In this document: in pieces, positions 57,885 to 64,000 of the stretch
How positions within the stretch are numbered: position 1 is the first letter of the stretch
Layout: each line of letters starts with the position of its first letter
Made by a program: the position numbers and the translations under genes
Assembly: GCA_964291305.2 (NCBI GenBank)
Contig: OZ219783.1
Location: 1,550,001 to 1,614,000 of the forward strand
Source: VXNF01 sp964291305
Lineage (GTDB): Bacteria > Actinomycetota > Acidimicrobiia > Acidimicrobiales > CATQHL01
Reading direction: 5' to 3'
Length of the DNA stretch: 64,000 nt
Notes under the pieces: model-generated
The model's database searches: none
Seen by the model: only the letters and a program-made list of their open reading frames with translations
Told to the model about the DNA's origin: nothing

Positions 57885-59468
57885 CTATCCGCCAGCTTCT
57901 AGACGGACCCGGTCGGCGGCGAAGGACTCCACGTCGTCGTAGTCAGCCAACTTCAGCTCGCCGGAGATTCGACCCTGCGCTATTAAGTAGACCCGGTCGG
58001 CCACCTCGAAAATCTCAGCGTCCTCGGTGCAAAACAGCACCACGGCCTCGCCGTGGCCCTCCATGCCGGGCAACCCCAACTGACCTTCAGGGTCGGCGTA
58101 TTGGCGCAACAGCCGGTAAATCTCAGACTTGCTGCCAACGTCAACGCCGCGTGTCGGCTCCTCTAGGACCAGAATCCTGGGACGTGTGGCCGTGGCTGCT
58201 CCGATCGCCACCTTCTGCTGATTACCGCCACTGAGCGATCCAATCGGATCGTCCACCGAGCCGGCCTTCACCCTGAACTGCAGCGCTAGGTGCTCTGCCG
58301 CGTCTCGCAGAGTTCGGGGATGCAGTAGCCCAAGCCGGTCACAGATATCAGCGCTGAGGCGCGCCAGCAAGTTCTCGCCCACAGAGAGGTGGAAAAACAG
58401 GTTCTCGGCCCGGTTTGCCCCCACGAACCCCACCTGGGCGGTAGCAGCCTTAGCGCTCCTAGCGTCACCGTTGGTTTCAGCGATGCTGTCCACCCCCACC
58501 CGTAGAGATCCGGTCGCCGGGGCGAAGCCTGCTAGGGAGTGAACCAACTCTCTGGCACCGGAGCCCTCCACACCGGAAATGGCCACGATCTCGCCGAGCC
58601 CTACCGACATGGCAATGTTAGAAAAGTCGCCGTCTCGGTGTGTCCAACTGGAGAGCCTCAGAGCCGCCGAACTCTGCTCCCCATCCCCTAGCGTCTTAGC
58701 AGAGCCCGAAGCATCGCTGGCGGGCTCAACCCTGGCGGTCGCCCCGACTACGAGTTCGCGGGCAATACGCTCTTCGGTGAGGTCTTGCCCCTGCAAGATC
58801 ACCCGGCACTGCCCGTCGATGATCATCGCTACCCGGTCGGCGTGCACCACCAACTCGTGCAGCCGGTGTGAAACCAAGATCACCACACAACCGGCCTCGG
58901 CTAGATCGTGCATGCGACGGAAAAGGTCTTCCGACTCCTCTTTGGTCAAGGCCGAGTTGGGCTCGTCGAATAGAAAGATGCGAGCATCCTGCGCCAGGGC
59001 CCGGGCAATCTCGGTGCGCTGCTGGGCCGCCAGCGGGAGATACTCAAGAGCAGTGTCGGTGTGCGCGCTGAGACCCATGTCCGCTAATAGATCGATCTCC
59101 GCGGAGTCGATTCTGCGGTTCAGAACTCTCCTCTGCTCCCGGCCAACAAGCAGGTTCTCCGCCACTGTGAGGTTCAGGAAGACCTGCGGCTCCTGATGCA
59201 CAATCGTCACTTCGCCGGCCAGGTCCTCCGGAGAGCGCACGTCGCCGTCTAGCAGGATGCGTCCGCCGTCGGAGACCACCTCACCGGCCAGCGTCTTCAC
59301 CATGGTGCTCTTGCCGGAGCCGTTGGGGCCGGCGATGCCGAGAATCTCGCCGGGCTGAGCGGTCAGGTCGAGCCCAGCTAGCGCGATCGTGTCGCCGTAC
59401 CGCTTATGCAGCCCCTCAATGACGATGCCCTCGCCGCCGGAGAGTTCGGAGGCAGGGGGAGCGGTCAT
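57885..59468 (-). CDS. Sugar-type ABC transporter ATPase (two ATPase domains)
   Basis: About 527 residues with two ABC domains. Domain 1 has Walker A GPNGSGKST near residue 44 and Walker B IFLFDEPNSAL. Domain 2 has a degenerate Walker A (GVEGSGARE), signature SLSGGNQQK and Walker B LVLEEPTRGVDVGS. ATG 59468 overlaps the permease stop (ATGA); a longer frame upstream would run into the permease gene and is rejected. With the permease and binding protein it forms an operon placed between uvrA and uvrC. Substrate is unknown. Confidence 0.9.
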   Translation of the reverse strand: MTAPPASELSGGEGIVIEGLHKRYGDTIALAGLDLTAQPGEILGIAGPNGSGKSTMVKTLAGEVVSDGGRILLDGDVRSPEDLAGEVTIVHQEPQVFLNLTVAENLLVGREQRRVLNRRIDSAEIDLLADMGLSAHTDTALEYLPLAAQQRTEIARALAQDARIFLFDEPNSALTKEESEDLFRRMHDLAEAGCVVILVSHRLHELVVHADRVAMIIDGQCRVILQGQDLTEERIARELVVGATARVEPASDASGSAKTLGDGEQSSAALRLSSWTHRDGDFSNIAMSVGLGEIVAISGVEGSGARELVHSLAGFAPATGSLRVGVDSIAETNGDARSAKAATAQVGFVGANRAENLFFHLSVGENLLARLSADICDRLGLLHPRTLRDAAEHLALQFRVKAGSVDDPIGSLSGGNQQKVAIGAATATRPRILVLEEPTRGVDVGSKSEIYRLLRQYADPEGQLGLPGMEGHGEAVVLFCTEDAEIFEVADRVYLIAQGRISGELKLADYDDVESFAADRVRLEAGG

Positions 59469-60583
59469 CGCCCCTGGTTCATCCTCGTGTAGCGAACCAA
59501 GAGGCCGCGCAACTGGCCCCCTAGAGACTCGCCCTGCTGACGACTCCGCGCCCACTGATCCAGCACGACCGCCGCAATCGTGACCGTTCCCAACCACATC
59601 TGCTGTACGAACGCACCGGTTGCGTTTAGGCCCAGGCCGTTTGAGATGACGGCCAACAAAAGAGCACCCAGGAGCGTGCCCGAGACAGTTCCGCGACCGC
59701 CTGAGAGGCTGGCACCGCCGACGATTACGGCCGTGAACACCGGGAATAGGTAGACGCCGCCCTGGTTGGGTTGCACCTGCGAGATGAAAGAGAAGTCCAG
59801 CAGGCCACCGACCGCTGCCATGCAGGCGCAGATTACAAAAGCCAGCGTCTTGTAGCGTCGGACGGGCAGCTTCGCCAGCCGGGCCGCCTGCTCGTTGCCA
59901 CCTATGGCCTTTAACCGGAAGCCAAATACCCCCCGCGACAGCAACACCCCAAACAAGATGGCGAATCCCGCCATCCAGATCACCTGGAGCGGGAAGCGAC
60001 CCGGCAGGGCGTAGTTGCTGGCCAGTGCCCGGAAGAACGTGTACTCAGCAGCATCGACATAGTCGCCGGCGCGTAGCTGCCACTCCTCTGGATTAGGCGG
60101 AAGGGGCTGGGCCAGGATCGGCGTGTTCCGGCTTACGAGGAGGGTGAAGCCGAATACGAGGGTGTTGGAACCCAAGGTGACGATGAAAGACGGAACCCGG
60201 ACGACGTTCACGAAGAAGGCGTTGAACAGACCCACCCCGATAGCCACAGCGAACGCCACCAGGATCGCCAGGTAAATCGGATAGCCGAGTTCGACCCACA
60301 TCTTCCCCATTACGACGGCTGCCAGAACCGCCAGCGCGGAGAACGACAGGTCGATCTCGCCGACGAGCAGAACCACCAGGAGGCCAAAGCCGATGATGCC
60401 CAAAACACCCATCAACCTGATCATCACGGCCAGATTTCCCGGCTTTAGGAACAGCCAATCCGACCAGACCGACATCACCAAGCCCACGATGACAACAGCG
60501 CTCAGAAGGCCAGCAATGCGCTGTAGACCCAGAGACCCAAGCCGCGAAAGCATCCGCGGGCGGGTCTCTGGGCTGTTCGACAT
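59465..60583 (-). CDS. Sugar-type ABC transporter permease
   Basis: About 372 residues of the RbsC/AraH permease family, with eight to ten membrane segments. FGLLVVLLVGEIDLSFSALAVL and FTAVIVGGASLSGGRGTVSGT are the conserved loops. ATG 60583 has GGGAGGGA upstream and is preferred over two earlier in-frame starts that lack the family's usual N-terminus. It is translationally coupled to the ATPase gene. Length exceeds the usual 320-340 residues through a longer central periplasmic loop. Confidence 0.9.
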   Translation of the reverse strand: MSNSPETRPRMLSRLGSLGLQRIAGLLSAVVIVGLVMSVWSDWLFLKPGNLAVMIRLMGVLGIIGFGLLVVLLVGEIDLSFSALAVLAAVVMGKMWVELGYPIYLAILVAFAVAIGVGLFNAFFVNVVRVPSFIVTLGSNTLVFGFTLLVSRNTPILAQPLPPNPEEWQLRAGDYVDAAEYTFFRALASNYALPGRFPLQVIWMAGFAILFGVLLSRGVFGFRLKAIGGNEQAARLAKLPVRRYKTLAFVICACMAAVGGLLDFSFISQVQPNQGGVYLFPVFTAVIVGGASLSGGRGTVSGTLLGALLLAVISNGLGLNATGAFVQQMWLGTVTIAAVVLDQWARSRQQGESLGGQLRGLLVRYTRMNQGR

Positions 60584-60624
60584 CTCGTCCCGAGTCCCTC
60601 CCCCCATCACAGCCACGTCAAGGA

Positions 60625-62115
60625 TTAGCCCCCTAGGATCAGGTCTAGGTCGCGACGGGCGGCGTCTACCTGATCTTTTTGGATCGGCAGCAGGGTCTGA
60701 GTGTTCGGCAGGATCCTGCCGTTGGCGAGGAACTCGGCACATGCGATAGCGCCGAAGCCGGCCTGCTCCGACCAGCGCTGGTCGAGGGCCGCCACCTGGA
60801 TGCCCCGCTCTATACCGTCGAGCTGCCCATAGCTAACGTTCCAGCCAATCGTGAACACTTCGCCTTCGCGCCCGGAGTCGATGATCGCCCGGTTGGCGTG
60901 CTCGGCACCAATGTCCACGTTCTCGATGAAGTCCAACTCGGGGTTGCCGACCAGAACGGCTCGATAGTCGTCGTAGGTGATACCCGGGTCGTAGCCACCG
61001 CCGCCGACCTGAATCCCCTCATCTGGAGTGGTGAGGAACTCGGCATCCGGCAGCAGTTCCTTGACCTTGTCGTAGAAGCCCGTCATCCGGCCCTGAGCCC
61101 AGAACTGCGTCGGGTCCCCGCCGGAGACCATAAAGGTGTCCCATTCGAGCCCGTTTTCGCGCATGAACTCAATAGCTAATTCGGCAGCCTGCTGTCCCTC
61201 CTTGTAGGGCACTTGGGTGAAGTTCGTGAACTCGTTGCCGTTCGTGGTGAGTCCCACGGTGAACACGGGAATGCCGTCGGCGAGGAGACGGTTGGTCAGC
61301 TCGGTAAAGGAGTTGGAGTCGGCCGGCTCGATCGCCAGGCAGTCAACCTGGTCCACGCTGACCTGCGCTTCAATCTGGGCAATCTGCTGCTGGATATCGA
61401 ATGGAGCCGTCACCGGCGCCACCACCGTGAAGTCCATGGGATAAATCCGGTAGGCGTCCTGCTGGGTTGCCCGGAAGCCGGCCTCATACTGGTCTGAGAA
61501 GAGGGCGATGCCAGATGACTGGTAGGAGAACAGGTAGTTGATCGGCTCTCCGGTCCGGATCTTGCGGGCGATGCGCTCGTTCAACTCGAAGTTGCTGCCG
61601 TCGCGCAGTACGTGGGTGAACGGCAGGTCGCCTCCGGCCTCAGTAGCGGCTGCCTGCGCCGCAGCAAGTTGGTCGCGGGCGGCTGAGAGGGCTTCCTGAG
61701 CAGCGGCGGCCTCTTCGCCTGCCGCCTCAGCTTCGGCCTGCGCGGCGGCGGCTTCCTGCTGCGCTTGGGCGGCGAAGGCCTGAGCTTCTTCGGCGGTTGC
61801 TTGAGCGTCTGCCAGAGCTGCTTCCGCCGCGGCTACAGCCTCTACGTTGCCCTCTGCGGTGGCCTGCGCCAGCTCGGCGGCGGCAATAGCTTCTTCAGCT
61901 GCAGCTTGGGCTGCAGCCGCAGCGGCCTCCAGGGCGTCAAGCCGGCTGGTTATCGCAGCTGCATCCGCCGCCGCGGCCGCAGCCTCTGAACGGGCGGCAG
62001 CCGCCGCGGCTAAGGCGTCGTCGGCAGCCCCGGAGCCGGCGCACGACACCGCCAGCACAGCGATCGCCGCTAGCAGCGGCATTACGAACCAACGACCCTT
62101 GCATATGACTCTCAT
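60625..62115 (-). CDS. ABC substrate-binding lipoprotein with long Ala-rich coiled-coil stalk
   Basis: About 496 residues. A lipobox AVLAVSCAGS (Cys25) is followed by about 130 residues (32-160) composed largely of Ala, Glu, Gln and Asp with heptad-like spacing, predicted to be a long helix or coiled coil. A type I sugar-binding domain follows (about 163 to the end, with DCLAIEPADSNSF and GWNVSYGQLDGI). The stalk is unusual for this family and may hold the binding domain well above the membrane or anchor it to the envelope. ATG 62115 has GGGGAGG upstream. Confidence 0.87.
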   Translation of the reverse strand: MRVICKGRWFVMPLLAAIAVLAVSCAGSGAADDALAAAAAARSEAAAAAADAAAITSRLDALEAAAAAAQAAAEEAIAAAELAQATAEGNVEAVAAAEAALADAQATAEEAQAFAAQAQQEAAAAQAEAEAAGEEAAAAQEALSAARDQLAAAQAAATEAGGDLPFTHVLRDGSNFELNERIARKIRTGEPINYLFSYQSSGIALFSDQYEAGFRATQQDAYRIYPMDFTVVAPVTAPFDIQQQIAQIEAQVSVDQVDCLAIEPADSNSFTELTNRLLADGIPVFTVGLTTNGNEFTNFTQVPYKEGQQAAELAIEFMRENGLEWDTFMVSGGDPTQFWAQGRMTGFYDKVKELLPDAEFLTTPDEGIQVGGGGYDPGITYDDYRAVLVGNPELDFIENVDIGAEHANRAIIDSGREGEVFTIGWNVSYGQLDGIERGIQVAALDQRWSEQAGFGAIACAEFLANGRILPNTQTLLPIQKDQVDAARRDLDLILGG

Positions 62116-62191
62116 GTCAGGACCTCCCCTGTCGCTCGGTTGCGGCAACATTCAAGTACAACAACATGACCCTTGCCTGCTAGCTAGGTTT

Positions 62192-64000
62192 CTACACCAG
62201 CACCTGGCGCAGGAAGCGGCCTGTGTGGCTCTCCTCGTGCTTGGCGACTAGTTCGGGGGGACCTTCGGCTACGATCTGGCCGCCACGGTCGCCCCCCTCG
62301 GGGCCCAGGTCGATAATCCAATCAGCAGTCTTGATTACATCTAGGTTGTGCTCAATCACCAGCACGGTGTTCCCAGCGTCGGTGAGCCTGCCCAAAACCC
62401 CTAGCAGCTTACGGATGTCCTCGAAGTGCAGGCCGGTGGTGGGCTCGTCTAACAGGTAAATGGTGTGGCCGGTGGAGCGCTTGGCCAGTTCGCTAGCCAG
62501 CTTCACCCGCTGCGCCTCCCCGCCAGAAAGAGTGGGAGCCGGCTGACCCAGGCGGATGTAACCCAACCCCACATCGGTGAGCGTACGCAGGTGTCGGGCG
62601 ATGGCCGGGTGGTTAGCAAAGAACTCCAACGCCTCTTCGGTCGGCATGGCCAGCACGTCGGCGATGTTGCGGCCCTTGAAAGTGATCTCCAGCGTGTCGC
62701 GGTTGTAGCGGGCACCCCGGCACACCTCGCACGGCACGTAAACGTCGGGCAGGAAGTGCATCTCGATGCGAATGTTGCCGTCGCCCGAGCAGGCGTCGCA
62801 GCGGCCACCGGACACGTTGAAGGAGAAGCGCCCAGGCTGATAGCCGCGAACTCGCGCCTCGTTGGTTTGAGCGAACAGCTTGCGGATGTGATCGAACACG
62901 CCGGTGTAAGTAGCCGGGTTGGAACGGGGCGTGCGACCGATGGGCTGCTGGTCGATGCTGATGACCTTGTCCAGCGCAGAGATGCCATCGACACTGCGAT
63001 GGCGCCCGGGCACCAGCCGCGAACGGTAGACCCGCTGCATCAGCGCCCGGTACAAGATGTCGTTCACCAGCGTGCTCTTACCCGAGCCCGAGACGCCGGT
63101 CACCGCCACGAAACAGCCCAGCGGGATCTCTACGTCCAGGTCATCCAGGTTGTGCTCTCTCGCCCCACGCACCGTCAGCCAGTCTTTCCCGGGCTGGCGC
63201 CGCAGCGGGGGTATGGGGATGCTGCGCTCCCCGCTGAGGTATTGGCCGGTTAGTGAAGCCTGGTTTACTAGCAGTGCCTCCACGGTGCCGCTGTGCACGA
63301 TTTCGCCGCCGTGGAGGCCAGCACCCGGCCCGATGTCCACCACATAGTCGGCGGTGCGGATCGTCTCCTCGTCGTGCTCCACGACAATCACCGTGTTGCC
63401 GAGATCGCGTAACCGCAGCAGCGTGTCTAGCAGTCGGGCGTTGTCGCGCTGATGCAGCCCGATGGACGGCTCGTCCAACACGTACAGCACACCCACCAGC
63501 CCGCTGCCGATCTGAGAGGCCAGCCGGATGCGCTGCGCCTCGCCACCCGAAAGCGTGCCGGCCGAACGAGCCAGAGTGAGATAGTCCAGTCCCACATCCA
63601 GCAGAAAACCCAGGCGAGAGCGCAGCTCCTTCAGCACCTGATCGGCTATGAGGGTGTCGCGTTCGCTGAGTTGCAGTCCGTCGATGACAGCTAGGGCTTC
63701 ACCGATAGAGAGCGTGCAGATATCGTTGATGTTGCGGCCGTCGATCGTCACCGCCAGCGGTAGGGGACGTAGCCGGGCACCCTCGCAGTTGGCACAAGGC
63801 ACCTCGCGCATATACCCCTCGATCTGCTGGCGACGGTTCTCCGAGCCAGTCTCGGAGTGCAGCCTCTGCAGGTTGGGTATGACGCCCTCAAAGCGGGCGT
63901 TATAGCTGCGAGTGCGCCCATAGCGGTTGCGGTAGCGAACCTCTACTCGCCGCCCCAGTCCGCCGTAAAGTAACACCCGCTGAGAGGTCGGCGCCAGGCT
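62192..64000 (-). CDS. uvrA: Excinuclease ABC subunit A, 3' part (start beyond window)
   Basis: About 602 residues of UvrA are visible and the frame remains open to the window edge. The first ATPase half ends with TLSGGEAQRIRLA. The second half has Walker A TGVSGSGKSTLV, the C-terminal zinc finger CDACSGDGNI...CEVCRG (CxxC-x~20-CxxC), signature LSGGEAQRVKLA and Walker B IYLLDEPTTGLH. It recognises DNA damage with UvrB. Normally close to uvrC in Actinobacteria; here an ABC transporter operon separates them. Confidence 0.96.
   Translation of the reverse strand, partial: SLAPTSQRVLLYGGLGRRVEVRYRNRYGRTRSYNARFEGVIPNLQRLHSETGSENRRQQIEGYMREVPCANCEGARLRPLPLAVTIDGRNINDICTLSIGEALAVIDGLQLSERDTLIADQVLKELRSRLGFLLDVGLDYLTLARSAGTLSGGEAQRIRLASQIGSGLVGVLYVLDEPSIGLHQRDNARLLDTLLRLRDLGNTVIVVEHDEETIRTADYVVDIGPGAGLHGGEIVHSGTVEALLVNQASLTGQYLSGERSIPIPPLRRQPGKDWLTVRGAREHNLDDLDVEIPLGCFVAVTGVSGSGKSTLVNDILYRALMQRVYRSRLVPGRHRSVDGISALDKVISIDQQPIGRTPRSNPATYTGVFDHIRKLFAQTNEARVRGYQPGRFSFNVSGGRCDACSGDGNIRIEMHFLPDVYVPCEVCRGARYNRDTLEITFKGRNIADVLAMPTEEALEFFANHPAIARHLRTLTDVGLGYIRLGQPAPTLSGGEAQRVKLASELAKRSTGHTIYLLDEPTTGLHFEDIRKLLGVLGRLTDAGNTVLVIEHNLDVIKTADWIIDLGPEGGDRGGQIVAEGPPELVAKHEESHTGRFLRQVLV

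Noticed and set aside
57335..58234. Long plus-strand frame (299 codons) opposite uvrC and the ABC ATPase
   Set aside because: It is antisense to two well-supported genes and shows no family features; such frames are expected in high-GC DNA.
59469..59597. Longer N-terminus for the ABC ATPase
   Set aside because: It would overlap the permease gene by about 130 bases; the inner ATG forms a standard ATGA junction and starts the domain.

Overview
The window is about 64 kb of high-GC, densely coded bacterial chromosome. GTG starts are frequent, stop/start overlaps (ATGA, GTGA, TGATG) are common, and there is no phage or plasmid module. The housekeeping block secG-tpiA-pgk-gap-rapZ-uvrC, with uvrA close by, is the order expected in Actinobacteria. 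The many transport and N-methyl catabolism genes suggest a heterotrophic actinobacterium, possibly of the Acidimicrobiia type. That placement is inference; no rRNA is present.

Region 1 (1-10067) is a complete set of genes for the N-methylglutamate pathway of methylamine oxidation. The mgdABCD genes (sarcosine-oxidase-like), an XRE-cupin regulator and gmaS lie on the minus strand. A divergent mgsA plus a fused mgsBC gene lie on the plus strand. Methylamine would be captured as gamma-glutamylmethylamide, converted to N-methylglutamate, and demethylated to glutamate and methylene-tetrahydrofolate. Region 2 (10070-14813) holds single genes: a truncated AMP-ligase, a YbjQ-like protein, a VOC protein, a YibE/F membrane protein and an Ig-like lipoprotein.

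Region 3 (14926-32080) looks like one catabolic regulon. It has a ribose-type ABC transporter, a PucR regulator, an M19 dipeptidase, HyuA, a DUF917 protein and an ornithine-cyclodeaminase-like protein. It also has a three-subunit molybdenum hydroxylase with its own MoaD-like protein, an MtnA-like isomerase and two SDR dehydrogenases. The substrate is unknown; a nitrogen heterocycle or a nucleoside-like compound fits. Region 4 (32081-34444) is a small accessory patch with a fused MNT-HEPN protein and a broken DUF222-HNH gene.

Region 5 (34445-43747) is a six-gene minus-strand operon (M24 peptidase/creatinase-fold enzyme, RpiR regulator, aminotransferase, Rieske oxygenase, MmgE/PrpD, 2-hydroxyacid dehydrogenase). 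It is divergent from a dimethylglycine/sarcosine dehydrogenase-like gene, with a clean palindromic operator candidate between them. Region 6 (43807-46096) is a putative type II restriction-modification pair. Region 7 (46152-51567) joins a VTC-domain protein, a DUF4956 protein, a CotH-like lipoprotein and an OmpR-type two-component system. Region 8 (51599-64000) holds tRNA-Leu(GAG), secG, tpiA, pgk, gap, rapZ and uvrC, then a second sugar-type ABC transporter, then the 3' part of uvrA.

Two recurring patterns stand out. Short tandem duplications (9-16 bp, two or three copies) sit at or near gene ends. Several gene junctions are bridged by mini-ORFs of 4-14 codons whose starts and stops interlock by four-base overlaps, a possible chain of termination-reinitiation steps.
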